64,000 nucleotides of DNA from Gnetum montanum (Eukaryota; Streptophyta; Gnetopsida; Gnetales; Gnetaceae), in the NCBI GenBank assembly GCA_015680685.1, contig MNCI01009276.1, positions 326,890 through 390,889 of the forward strand, read 5' to 3'. The notes beneath the pieces were generated by a model that ran no database searches, had not been told where the DNA came from, and saw nothing but the letters and a program-made list of their open reading frames with translations. The first letter of the stretch is position 1, and each line of letters starts with the position of its first letter. Of the stretch, positions 23,801 through 35,600 are shown piece after piece. Made by a program: the position numbers and the translations under genes.

Positions 23801-24185
23801 GAGTGTCGCTCCTATTGTGGCTAGAGAACTTTGGCATCCGCTAGATCCTAGATAAGCGATGAGTGCCCGTAGGCCTAGCCTTGAACCACCTACTCTTTCA
23901 TCACTGGTAGTGGGATCATTGAACATATATCTTAATATGTCCTAGTTGGCCCTAAGTAGTAATGTCTTGGTGATGACACTTGCAGCCTTAGCAACTAAGT
24001 GTGATCACATCATCACATTAAAGTGTTGTAGTAGGAATGCTAGGAACTCACTTGTCCCTGGATGAAACCACACTATCTAATAACCCACCTACATATCGAG
24101 CATAGGCATGTTGGGCACAGGCTCACTCATGCAACAGAGAATGCCAACGAGCTCCACAACAACTAGGATGAGATTCAGCAAAACT
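20801..24185 (-). pseudogene. Antisense intron-containing gene remnant inside element F, tentatively FCP1/NIF-like
   Basis: Exons by splice sites and frame: 23734-24185, 23372-23624, 22220-23271, 21905-22126, 21670-21813 and 20801-21579. The five introns are 90-109 bp, all GT-AG, with good donors (GTAAGTATC, GTAGGTGC twice). From the second exon to the last, one reading frame continues across every splice junction. Stops inside exons are mostly TAG/TGA where CAG/CGA fits, although one frameshift lies in the 1052-bp exon and another in the first. Expected product is over 900 residues. The first exon has phrases like FHPGTSEFLAFLLQHFNV and, after a frame change, SDTLFVALHVHALFENP, reminiscent of FCP1/NIF HAD phosphatases (usual DTLFVDDxPxKALxNP), but the Asp pair is missing, so that assignment is weak. 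The last exon is charged and probably coiled-coil. More 5' exons may lie beyond 24185. The rest is unrecognised. Tat-group elements are known to carry antisense ORFs, usually near the 3' end. Confidence 0.65.
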
Positions 24186-24539
24186 CTGCAGCCACAAAAG
24201 CAATAAACAAAGCATTAGTATACACTAGATGTAAGTTTTGGCAAAAAGTTTATTAAATCAAACTTAGAAAAATTAACATAAAATAACATAGGTTAGCAAA
24301 AATATCTTAGGGCTAATTGGGAACCCACAAGTATGGGATGTAAACATATACATTTGACATACCTAGAAATCACTAGGGTACAACATGTTTTGCATAGCAT
24401 TAGTAATTTGTTTCACATGTTTGCTTGTTTAACATTACAGTTTGCATGTTTTGGTAATTTTGCATTAGCATTTTACATTTCACAAGTTTATCATTTTGTA
24501 TAAAAATTTCAAAATTTTTTCTAACTCCAAGTAGTGTAG

Positions 24540-25900
24540 TCTAGCAGACTGCAAAAAATTCTAACTCTAGTTACCTCTATAGTGAGCGTAGTCCAAAAAA
24601 ACATGCAAAGTTTTCTAACTCTAGCTATCTCTGGCTACGCTCTAGACAACTGCAGAGCATAGTCCCAAATGTCCAAAAATGCTAACTACCAACTGCACTC
24701 CCCTAAAGAGCATAGTCCAAAAAATAAATAGCTAGAAAATGTCGAAAATGCACCCTAGGCACTGCACTTCTCCTTGGACCCAGTGGCCATGCAACTGTGA
24801 CAATTGCCAAAAGAAAAAGAAGAATCAAGAAAATCAAAAACTTTTTAGCAAGGTAAACCCTTACCATGCTCCTGCCTTGTGGTGTGCCATCTTGGTCACC
24901 GTCGATGCCTTCATTCATGTGCATGCCTCATGCTTAAACCTTAAAAAAATTTAAAAAACATAGAAAAAATGGTAGTCCCTCACCATAACCCTACCCTATA
25001 GTGAGTTGCTCATGGCCACCACTGGCGCTCAAATTCCTACCTTGCTTGCCTCACACAAAAAGTTTCAATCTACAAAAATAAAAATTATAGACTTTGCCAC
25101 AACCATGCCCTATAGGAAGTAGCCCTAGGGTCACCACCAAACCCCAATCCCTTGCCAATGCACTACTAGAATTTTAAAACACAAAAAATTTTAACCCCAC
25201 ATAGGCCTACAATCCTCCCCTCTATGATCAAGCAAGCTACCATAGTGACCATGGCCTTCACCCTCACCCTTTCCCTTCAAAACATTTTTTGTAGGGAAAA
25301 CCCTCGTGCTCTGCCCTCAAGCCCCATGCAAATTATAGAAACCCTTGCTTCTCAAACCCTCTCCTCACATGCATGCATGACCTCCCCGTTGCACAACAAA
25401 GACAGCCATGGCAACGGTGGCCCTTTCCATGGCAGAGCACTGCCAAAGCCAAGCCCAAAACCCTCAACACAAAGCAAAAATAAATAAGGGAAGAGTGTAG
25501 TTGGGGTACTTGGTAGATAGTGGTGCCCTCTATTCCTCCATGAGTGCTTGTGGTAGGTGTCCTAGCACTCATTCTCCCTCATCAACATTGGTCAGTCTAG
25601 GCTGCTGACGTCCACTTCAGCATGACATTCTGGTGACTACGCTCTTCAAATTATTCTATGCTCTAAAAAGTTTGCATTTTCAACTTTGACAATGATAGAC
25701 TTACCCAAGGTGAAAACACACTTTTATACCCCTGGGATTGCTTAATGTTTCACTAATCTTGAGACTATGCTTAATAATGCAGAGTGTAGTTGGGTGGATG
25801 CATAGTTATGAGACTTAGAGAAATTTTTGATTTTTCTGGCTAACCTCGGACTTAGACAACATAGTGGACCTGTTTTGGCTTACCCATGACCATAGTCATA
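24540..25900. repeat. Degenerate repeats between antisense gene and integrase
   Basis: Part one (24540-24740) and part three (25620-25900) hold copies of the TATGCTCT/AGAGCATAGTCC phrase of the element F LTR. Part two (24850-25300) contains three or four diverged units of roughly 120 bp, each with a CC(T/A)TAxCATxxCCC block followed by a GGTCACCRCC-like block. No reverse transcriptase is recognisable here, although it should lie between protease and integrase. Confidence 0.4.
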
Positions 25901-25904
25901 GATA

Positions 25905-26546
25905 ACAAGCCATAGTTTAGTAGTGCTAAGACCAAAACCTTTTACAAACGCTTTGGAATCAAACATTCTATTTTGTCACCCTACTACCCATAGGTGAATG
26001 GCCAAGTGGAGGCCATAAACAAGGTTATTGTCAACCTTTTGAAGAAGATGCTAAGTAGTAGCAAATGACAATGGTATGAGAAACTAATATATGCACTTTG
26101 GGCCTATTGGAAAACACATAGAACTGCAATAGGTAAGACGCTATACAATTTGGTTTATGGGTCTTATTTTGCCTCTTGAATTGCAGGCCCCATCGCTCTA
26201 TGTAATCCTCTCAAGCTTCATCAATGAGGCTTAAAATGACAAGTTGAGAATCATGGACCTCAACTCAATAGAGGAGGAGTGGATATAGATGCTTGGTCAA
26301 ATCGAGTGTTATCAACATACACAACAACAGAAACACCATCACAATCAACATCAATGCCCAATCAAGAAAGGGGACTTAGTCCTCAAGGTCATTTGCAAAC
26401 CCACGGATAAATTTTCAACCAATTGGGAAGGGTCTTTCTTGGTCATCAAGGCTTATGATAATGGAGCATTCACACTTGTTGACCATGATGGCAATGAATT
26501 TTCCAATCCAATGAACCACTCATACTTGAAGCCTTACTATGCCTAG
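25905..26546 (+). pseudogene. Element F integrase, C-terminal part
   Basis: Reading frames with a few stops give the end of the gypsy integrase core and its tail. A YKRFGIKHS-like stretch is followed by NGQVEAINKVIVNLLKKML, QWYEKLIYALWAYWKTHRTA and TLYNLVYG. An open stretch at 26289-26546 ends in DLVLKVICKP and FLVIKAYDNGAFTLVDHDG, typical of the C-terminal DNA-binding region. The zinc-binding and first catalytic parts are missing. Confidence 0.7.
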
Positions 26547-26587
26547 TATGTAATGTCACATTTCTATGAAGTAAGGTAAGCGATAGT

Positions 26588-26960
26588 CTGCTATGACTAT
26601 AAACTAGCATAGCATACTCTGCTATGACTATAAATTGGCATAACATACTCTGCTATGGCTATAAACTAGCACAACATATTCTGCTATGACTATAAACTAG
26701 CACAAACAAGTCTGCTATGACTATAAACTGGCATAGACCATCCACTATGATGCTAAACTGACATAGCTCATCCTTGGGATATGATATTAAACTAGCACAA
26801 CATCCACCATTTGCTATGACATTAAACTAGCACTCAATAGTCTACTAAGACTATAAACTAGCACATCATGGTTTGCCAGGACCTTAAACTAGGTTCACTG
26901 TCAGCTAGGACCCTAAACTAGCAAAGCATATGATCTACCAAGATCCTAAACTAGGTTCAC
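26588..26960 (+). repeat. 31-bp tandem repeat array in element F
   Basis: Units begin CTGCTATGACTATAAACTAG; starts at 26588, 26619, 26650, 26681, 26712 and 26743 are exactly 31 bp apart. More diverged units continue to about 26960, for roughly 12 in total. The array lies between integrase and the 3' LTR. Confidence 0.85.
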
Positions 26961-28380
26961 AGTTCAACATACATAGTTCTGCGAATAAGCGAGTGACAAT
27001 GCTTCCAACTTCACACCATTTTTCTACATCTTGTGGGTGGGGTGGTGACACTATAGTTCCAAAATGGATTTTCTATCATTAGGAGAGGCCTCTAGAAGAT
27101 TTGTAGTGTTATCATCCCTTGGCATTTTGTTGACTTTCTAGAGTTACCCTTGGGCATTTTGCTATTCTTTTCAAGCTCCTACCATGGTCAGTAGAACTAC
27201 CAGCTCTAGGCCACACTTGCAGCATTACTGGCCTTGGGCATGTTGCTGGTGCTTTGAGCTCTCATCGTCAGCAAAAACCTTTAGAGTAGTTGAAATGTCA
27301 TCGCCCTGGCACCTTTATTGGCTCTTCAAACACTTGCAACTGGTCCAACTGTTGTAGCACTTGCAGCACCCTCGCATTTAGTAGTTTACTCTCATCTCAT
27401 GTTGTGTGGTTGCTTTCTTTCTTCTCTATGTCTCTGCATTGTGTTTGCAAGATGAAGCCCCATAGGCAATTATGTAGATATGCACTTAATCGCAACAATA
27501 AGTCACCACATTGCTCTAATGTGCATGATTGGACTAGCCAAGCCACTCAAGAGTGCATATCCCTATTACCTCATTATCGCTTACTTGCATTTACTGCTTT
27601 TACCTTGCATTTCTTCGCCTTCCCCTACATCACTAAGCTTGCAAATCCCTTCAATGCACATGGCACCCTCCGTTAGTCAACCACAAAACCCATGATAGAT
27701 GTAACACAACTCATCCCATGGGGAGCCTCTGTGGGTTGGTCAAAGCCCAAACAGATTTAACGTGACTCATCCTAAGGAGAAAACACCTATCCTATAGATG
27801 TGACATGGTTGCCTCAAAGTAAAGCCCATCAGGTGGCACACAATCCACCTAATGAAAAGCATCCCATAGGTAGTATTTTGCAATGTCCAAAACGTAAAGC
27901 AAGTTCACCTCACAGCCACAAAAGCAAAAAATGTAAAAGAAAAAAAAAGAAGAAACAAAGGAGAATGGGGCAAAACATGTCCTTAAGCAAAAATTAGTAG
28001 AGCTACAATTTCGCAATGGATCCAACCCTGAATCGACACCAACCTTCTCACAAGCACTTCAACGAGAGGTCACAATTTCAGGTGCAAGTCATTCTGGTGC
28101 CATGGACGCTGATTCTCTCATAAGCATTCTAATGAGAGGTCACTGTTTTGGCAACAAGACATCCTGGTGCCACACTTTGCAATATCACACTATTTGTGTT
28201 CCATTCCCCTTACCCAACACATTCCCTACACACTTTTCCTCCAACATACCATACCCTTAGCACTCTTAAGCATGGTGCAGCAACATTCAATCAGGTATTT
28301 ACAAGTGATGTTAGTGCCAAACCTGTTGTGTTGTTTTTCCATTCTTTGTCAATGTCTCTCAGGCCACTTCTCTAGATGTC
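26961..28380. other. Element F 3' untranslated region
   Basis: No recognisable coding sequence. It runs from the 31-bp array to the purine tract before the 3' LTR. Open frames at 27290-27676 and 28148-28385 lack motifs. Confidence 0.45.
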
Positions 28381-28396
28381 AATAAAGAGAGGCCAA
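28381..28396 (+). promoter_or_regulatory. Polypurine tract of element F
   Basis: AATAAAGAGAGGCCAA immediately precedes the TG of the 3' LTR. It is purine-rich and correctly placed to prime plus-strand DNA synthesis. Confidence 0.6.
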
Positions 28397-30010
28397 TGAA
28401 ACACCATCAAATTTGTATCACCAAGTCTCCACTATAAATTTGTCTAAATGTTAGGACTAGGCAAATTTTTTTCAAGTGTTGGGCATATGCTTCCCACTAT
28501 TGGGACTATGCTCCAAAGTGTAGTCAGTGTAGTTTGTAACACAAGTCTAGTTTTGCAAGATTTTTCTAAGTGTCGAAGGTAGTTGCAAAATTTTCCAAGT
28601 GTCCTAACTACACTCTCATTATCAAGAGAGCATAGTTAGCATAGTCAGCACAAAAATGACTACTTTTGTAAATTTTTGTAAGTGTCAAGCTAGAAGCTAT
28701 TAGGCTAGGCTAGCATGGAAGAAATAGTTTGGAAATTTTTCTAACTTCTAAGACTATGTTCCCTTCTATGCTCTAGAGCATAGTTAGCGTAGTCTACAGG
28801 AAGACATCAATTTTTGCAAAATTTTTCTAAGTGTTAGGGCTATGCTCTAGAGCGTAGTCAGCATTGGATCACACTTTTTGCAAACTTTGCCTCACTGTTA
28901 GACTACGCTCTAGAGCATAGTCAGCGTAGTCATGTAGAATTTCCTTCAAAAGCCTTCAGAACTTAGCACCGGCCTTCATCTTAGCTTCACATTCCTTCGA
29001 CAAGCAAGATCAACAGTTTGCATTTGTTTTGCACACCCCATTTGCCCCCAAATTGTAACTATGATTGACACCACATGAGAAAGTGGATGGTGTAGTCTTA
29101 GAGCATAGTCTCCAAAAATGCATTGTTTTGCATTATTTTCAAGTACATTGTAATCTATTTGGCATTTGCACCTGCAGTCTTGGTAGCATAGTCACAGTCT
29201 AGCAATCTCATGAGGTCCATTAAAGCACACCGGTAGAACACCATTTACTTTAGTTGGAGTGTAGTTGGGGCTAGCGTAGTCCCAACTACCCCTCTACGAC
29301 ATGGCATCCAATCAAAGATTCACGTTAATCTTAGGCCTATAGATACCCCAGCGCTCAATGCTCTAGGGGTTGGAAAAAATTGAGAACTGGCATTTTGGCA
29401 TTTGGCATTCGAGCATACTTGGCATTTTGGTAAACACCATTGCACACCACCACAGCACCATTGCATACCCACCTTGCACACCATAGACCACCGTAGCCTG
29501 AAGGACACCATGGTAACCAACCTAGTAGGCCTAGACTTCATGGTGGACATTAGTCTTCATAGCCCAAACACCTTGAGATTTTGAGTACACTGCCTACTAC
29601 TCCTATCTATACACTGTGTACCTCCTCACCTTTCTTTGTAGTTAACTATGCTCCTCCCCATTTAGGGTGTTGCTGCTTTCTCTCTCACTTACTCCCTATG
29701 CATTTTTTTGGCATTTTTACTTGCATTTTTCATTGTTTTTCTATGCATATTCATGCATTTGTATCCTTGTTTTGCATCGGAAACCTCAACTACGCTCAAC
29801 CTAGTTGACATCATGGACATTGCAAACACTGTGAAAACCCTTTGCATTTGTTTTGGTATAACACCTTGTAAGTCCTAGTTTAATTGACAAGACCATTCTG
29901 GGTGCCTTGCCTCCATTTCTAGTAGGCCCTCATGTGGATGTGAGGTCGAGCTATATGATCGTGAGCCTCTTGGTGTACTATTCTAGGCTATGACATTTTC
30001 AATCGCTACA
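28397..30010 (+). repeat. 3' LTR of element F, 1614 bp
   Basis: It matches 14658-16260 and is followed by the second copy of the target duplication ATGGA (30011-30015). The TATA position has decayed to CCTATAGATACC (near 29336). The palindromes are more diverged than in the 5' LTR. Confidence 0.9.
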
Positions 30011-30149
30011 ATGGATGCTGATACTTCCAATATTGGAGGTTAGATTTATTAGATTCAATGAGGTCAATATCATCAGTATTTCAAATGAGGCCAACATACA
30101 CTCCTTATTAATTCTAGCCTTAACACTAGCTCATTTTCCTATTTTTTTC

Positions 30150-33100
30150 ATGTTTCTTCTTATTAAAAGGTGAAAAAAATTTTAAAGATTGCAAAGACCT
30201 TCTTTGGAATAGAGCTACAAATGTAAGGCTTGTAGTCTCTATAGTTCCTATGTCCATGTTAACTTTAGAAAGTGTTAGACCCTAAGATTTGTGGATTGTA
30301 AGCAACCATGCTAGCCATAGCGGTAGCTAACTCTTTGCATACCTGGTAATTGGTACTATGGATACATGTTAGAGATTAAGTTGCTTACATGTGGACCTTG
30401 GTATTTTGGAAAAGTAATGATCACATATTGAAGTAGCTAGGAAAATGCTTTGTTTCTAGTGTAGAAAACCTTTGTAATTATTCCCATTATACCATTGAAC
30501 AACCATGATTCTATCCATATGTTGCTTATTAGCATGTTCTTCACCTCTGGCAATGGCTACCTCCTACTCTAGGTCACTATCATCATTGAAGTGCATGGCT
30601 AGTGTGGGTGTAGCTTTAGCAATGCATCTAGAAACTAGTTTAGTAAGGGTTTGTAGCTTAATCAAGTTGTGAATCCTAAGCTTATCATTTATTGAGTAAA
30701 GATGTAAGGTATCTTTGAATCTATCTCAGCTACTCAACATGCTAGGAACGTTGGCCCTTATCATTATCAATTACTACTCATCATCTATTGTAATTTCATC
30801 TTGCATATTTGTAAGTAATTACCTGAATTGATATTAATCTAGTTTATTTGCATCTTTTATGTGCACCATGTCAAGCATGATAGTGGCCTAAAAGCTATTC
30901 CACAACTCAATTAGAAGTTCATTGTCTCTATATGATAGACACTACTTAACTAGAGGAAGCTGGGCAAGATCACCTACTAGTATCATTGATCAGCCTTCAA
31001 ATAATTACTTGCTTGATTCTAGGAAGATTTCTATTAGCCTATGGTAAATATTTTAAAGTAGCTAATCTCCTACAAAGCTCATCTCAGCTATTAGAATGTA
31101 CATAATATGTTACAACTATTCCTGCAATCTTATTTTTAGATTGGAAGATAACTCTTTAAATTGTCCCACTAAGATCTTTAGATTTGAATGGATTGTTATA
31201 CCTCCTATGTTGAAGGTTGTCCTACTGGTTGGTTCCAAAAGTAAAATAGGATTTTTGGAATGCTTGTTCTACAACAAAAAACCTTTCTTTATGATCCTTA
31301 TCAGGTACAAATTACCTATTCCAATAGTTCCTTATATGATAAGTTATAATGGCTAAGACGTGTGTGGTTGTTGGTGATGATGATTGAATATCAAGTTGTA
31401 TGCTTACCTTGGCTTCTATCTAAGTGTTGATAGCTTGATTGGGGGAAAGAATTACAATGGGGGCTAAGGCTAGTGCTATAACTTATAATTTGATAAGAAT
31501 GACATTACATGCTTAGTGTTATTATTCCTTAAATATGACATAGATCATTGGTGTTGAATGTCAATGTCTCAAATGCCCAACATAACATATTGATTAATGG
31601 ATAAAGTCAATCTTCCAGATAGTATGCTATGTAACAACACTTCAAAATCATGTTTTTCTATGTTCTATTCTACTGTAGATGTTTCTTTCTTCATAGCTAC
31701 TTCTTCTTTGACATGTCTTAATTCTTCATCAAAGCTATCTAGTAAGATATCAGTTATGTCTGTTTGCATGGAAAACCACTTACTTTCAATGTCCTTATTA
31801 GACATATTAAGCTTAGTTTCCACATCATAGAAAGGTGATTGCAATAACAGTTGTGACCAATAGTAATCTATCCCTTTATCTTCACCTAATGTAGGCATAA
31901 TGGAGAACGTTGAAAATAGCTAAATAAATACTAAAACCTCTCTCTATTACCACTTATCCCCCATGTGCATGGGATTATATGTGTATATCTAAGTATATTG
32001 AAGTAGGGTCAAGTGCTCTAGCATGAGAGGTTGAAGTGTATACTCTTTTATGATAGTGGTCAACCTAGCATCTTTTTCATCATTCTTTGCTTCAATGATT
32101 GAGGTTCTCACCTTCTTATACACTTCCTTGAATATTTTTACTAGCATAAATTACCTTCTACACATTGATAGAAGTAATTCTAGTAGCATGTGGCAAGTCT
32201 CCATAGCATCAATGTTCTATTTCATGATGAAGTTCATGAGAATCTCTTTGTATGTTGTAAGAGATGTTTAGTCATTGTCTCGATCATTGGCTATTTCTTG
32301 TAGCATCATATGAAAGGATTCTACCTTTACTTGGATGTTGTAGCACACTTCACTAAATATTGAAGTACAACATATTTGTTAAACATAGGTTGTACATCAT
32401 GGTTTACTCTCTAAACGTGTAATATTAGATGATTATGAATGTTTAGTAGAGGATCATTTTTCCAGGATTCAAGCCTAGGCTCATTTTCATCAACGTAAAG
32501 TGAAGAGTTATCAAGCTGCAATGACCATGAGGTATTGTACCTAGAAAGCAAAACATTGTAAGATATAGTTTTTGAATAAAAAGTAATTTTGGTAAAATCA
32601 ACAATGAGTACCTTCATAGATATTTTCCACAAATTCTTCATAAGAAAGCACCTTTTCTACACTTAGTATGACATTGGACACAGTTTATTAACTCTTCATA
32701 GTCATAGTTCAAGCTAGCAGCACTGTTTAGCTCATTGGATAGTGCACATGGATGGATGGCAAAGCTAAGATAGTTAACTTGTAAACTAAACTATTATGAA
32801 ATTGTATGAAATAATATAATAGCACACAATAATAAATATTAATGTACTTGCATAAGTTATCCAACATTATTGAACCTAGAGTTCTAGACATGGATTTAGT
32901 TATCAAAGAATTTCTTTGCACTCTTGACTATAGCAATGCCATCTCAATCAAGGTTATTCATGTTGGGGCTATTAGATAATCAAAGAAATCGATGCATATG
33001 TGATGAACCATGACGCTTCCATTCATATCTTACCTAATACTCTTCAACATGGAATTCATGTTGTTTCATAGTTTCAAAGGATGTCTTATATCCAATGTGC

Positions 33101-33990
33101 ATGAAGTGAGTCATAACATGTAGGTAGTTAATTATGTTTTTATTCCTTTGCCTAAAGGATTCTACAAAATCTCATGGCAACTAACTAGGCATCAATGCAT
33201 GTAGCTTTGACCAATGTATATCAATAGCACTCAATGTGAAGAATAGCATGGGTCTTCCCACTTCTATTACCATATCAACTGGCTTTGATTAACACTTAGC
33301 CCACTAGATGTAGGTATCACATAAGGTCATCACAAATTGCATCAATCTATTTGCTATATGACATTGGTGGCTTGCATCTAGCTCTCATTGTAGCTCCTCC
33401 ATTGTCAATAACACTTTATATATATTCCATTGTACAAATATTGCACTAGAATTTTGAGCCCGATGATGCATAATCATGTTGTATATGTAATACCTACATG
33501 TTTTAATATTGGATGAACATGATAAGTAGGAATAATAAGCATGGTTATATATGCTTACAAGGTTCATTATAGTATAGAAGATTATGTATTACCTAAAGGA
33601 AGGATGGGCTCTAAATTTAACATCTTAATAATTTATGAAATGTGTAAAAATACCTTTTTCTTCTAACATCATAAAATTCACAACTAAAAGTCAAGAATAA
33701 GGTTGGAAATGCTAGGTCGAAGAGCTCTCAAGAGTTAAACTTGTTCATGGGCACAAACCCAACTATAGGCCATTGTACCTTCATGTTGGACTCACACTCG
33801 AGATACCCAAGCCATTAATTGATGATTTATAGTTTCTTTCACATTTTTAGAACTTGTGATGCAATTGAGGACATATGAACATCCAATGGGATAATCTCCT
33901 ACTTCAAGATCATTAGACTATCTTTATTGATGATATACACTGTTTGCACCATGTTAAAAATGTTGACATTATGATTAGCATTTATGTTAT
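30150..33990 (-). pseudogene. Helitron Rep/helicase remnant
   Basis: Rolling-circle transposon protein with a replication initiator and a PIF1-type helicase. Near the 5' side (about 33720) a FDLAFPTLF stretch fits the Helitron-like N-terminal domain. At 33180-33280 it reads VGRPMLFFTLSAIDIHWSKL. At 32980-33040 YEWKRHGSSHMHRFL includes the HUH metal-binding His pair (32992-33000), followed by NSPNMNNLD. Helicase pieces: a Walker B-like AEMSFVG near 31075 and LVGDLAQLPLV near 30960-30990, then RFKDTLHLYSINDK near 30700. Many stops and frameshifts. The catalytic tyrosine region and the transposon ends were not located. Element F inserted near its downstream side. Confidence 0.75.
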
Positions 33991-34107
33991 CTAGTGTGAA
34001 AGGAGCTATTTGGACATCTTCTTAAAATCTTTCATAGGAACACTTGTAATGTAAAGTCATGTAAACACATCTTCTATTGATAAATAAGTTGTATTGGATG
34101 TTTCAAC

Positions 34108-35600
34108 ATGGATTTTCTTTGGGATGTTTCAACCATGATAGATAAAAAGGACATTGAAAATGTTGAAGTTAATCATCTATCCAAACTCAAATGTGAACTA
34201 CAAGATAATGATGAACCATTATCAGATCAATTTCCTGAAGAAAATTTATTCACAAGAAAAATAATGGCTACCACCTCAATGGAAAAGTCATGGATCTCTA
34301 ATTATGTGTCTTACCTTACTACATAATAGATTCCTGTTAAGTGGGACAAGAATCAAAAGAAAAAGTTCCTCCACCGAGTTTAGTATATGGAAACAAATGG
34401 AAATCTTTACAAAACATGTGCCAATGGACTAGTAAAATGATGCGTTCAAGAAGAGAAACAACAAATAAATCTACAAGATGCACATAAGGGATCATGTAAT
34501 GGTCACTACAAAAGACATAGAGCAACATTGAAGCTGATGATGATAGGCTATTTTCAGTCTATCATATTCAGGGATGCACACCAATTTAACTAATCCTATG
34601 AAATATGTCAATGTGAGGGAGGACTAACAATAAAAAATAAAGGTCCACAGCAATGGATACTACTATTGGAACCATGTAATATCTAGGGAATTGATTTCAT
34701 GGGGCCCATCACACCAATGTCCAATGGAAAATCATACATCATAGTGATAGTTAATTATTGTGCAAAGTGGACAAAAGAACATATAATTAATGATTACATA
34801 GCCAAAATAGCTACTAAGTTCTTTCAATAACACATGGTGAATAGATTTGGAGTGCCACACAAGCTTATATTAGACAACAACACTCATTTTACTAGAGCTA
34901 TATTTAAAAAGGTAATGCAACAACTTGTCATAAATCATAAATTAACTTCACCATATCACCCCCCCCCCCCCAACNCCCAAGAAAATGGTCAAGCATAAAT
35001 GACTAACTGATAAATTACAAGAAAATGAACCAATATAGTTAGTCAATTTAGAAAGGATTGAATCACTAAGCTAAATGATGCTACAAATCCATATGGAAAA
35101 TTCCGATAGGATATTCATCCTATGAACTAGTTTGTGGATAGCTTCCTACACTACCAATCCAAGAAGAACTCAAAAATTTAGCCACTGTTAGTATACTTAA
35201 CCTAGACTTAAACTTAGCTCAAAAGGAATGTCTCATGAATCTTAACATTCTCAAGGAAAAAAGACTTATAGCTTTGATGAGCAATGAGGTACATAAGAAA
35301 TATTCCAAATGTAGGCATGACACAAACATAAGATAGGTGTCAATTCAACTAGATGATAAATTCCTCCATTACAATCCCATTTGTGTTCTACAAAAGGCTA
35401 AGTTCCAAACATTATGGGAAGGACCATATCTCGTTCATGTAACATAGCCATCTTGCACCATGCAGATCTATTACCCAACCAATTCACAAAAGTTATTTCT
35501 TATCAATATTCAACAAGTGAAATCATATCATGACCCTCCCTACTCTTTTAAAGACTCTACCCTATCTAGTATACAAACTACCACATCTTCAATATTTTGA
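34108..35600 (+). pseudogene. Element CD pol: RNase H end and integrase
   Basis: At 34128-34250 IDKKDIENVEVNHLSKLK corresponds to the RNase H terminus of gypsy elements (usually DKKGxENxxADHLSRL). Next come an integrase zinc-binding remnant (KGSCNGHYKRHRAT, 34480-34530) and the catalytic core (GIDFMGPITPMSNGKSYIIV, then VPHKLILDNNTHFTRAIF, 34680-34910). A C-terminal part around 35330-35560 includes FQTLWEGPYLV-like sequence. Several stops break it. The core is interrupted by a long C run containing the window's only N (34975). Confidence 0.75.

Larger units (their letters stand above)
14658..30010 (+). mobile_element. Ty3/gypsy LTR retrotransposon F, 15.35 kb, complete ends
   Basis: Two direct LTRs (14658-16260 and 28397-30010) start TGAAACACCA and end CTACA. 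They are flanked by the 5-bp target duplication ATGGA (14653-14657 and 30011-30015). Inside, in order: primer-site candidate, gag, protease, a long antisense gene remnant, an integrase C-terminal part, 31-bp tandem repeats, and a purine tract before the 3' LTR. The RT and RNase H domains were not found. All coding parts contain stops. LTRs differ by many substitutions and small indels, so the insertion is old. The large size and antisense ORF recall the Tat group, but lineage assignment is uncertain. Confidence 0.9.
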
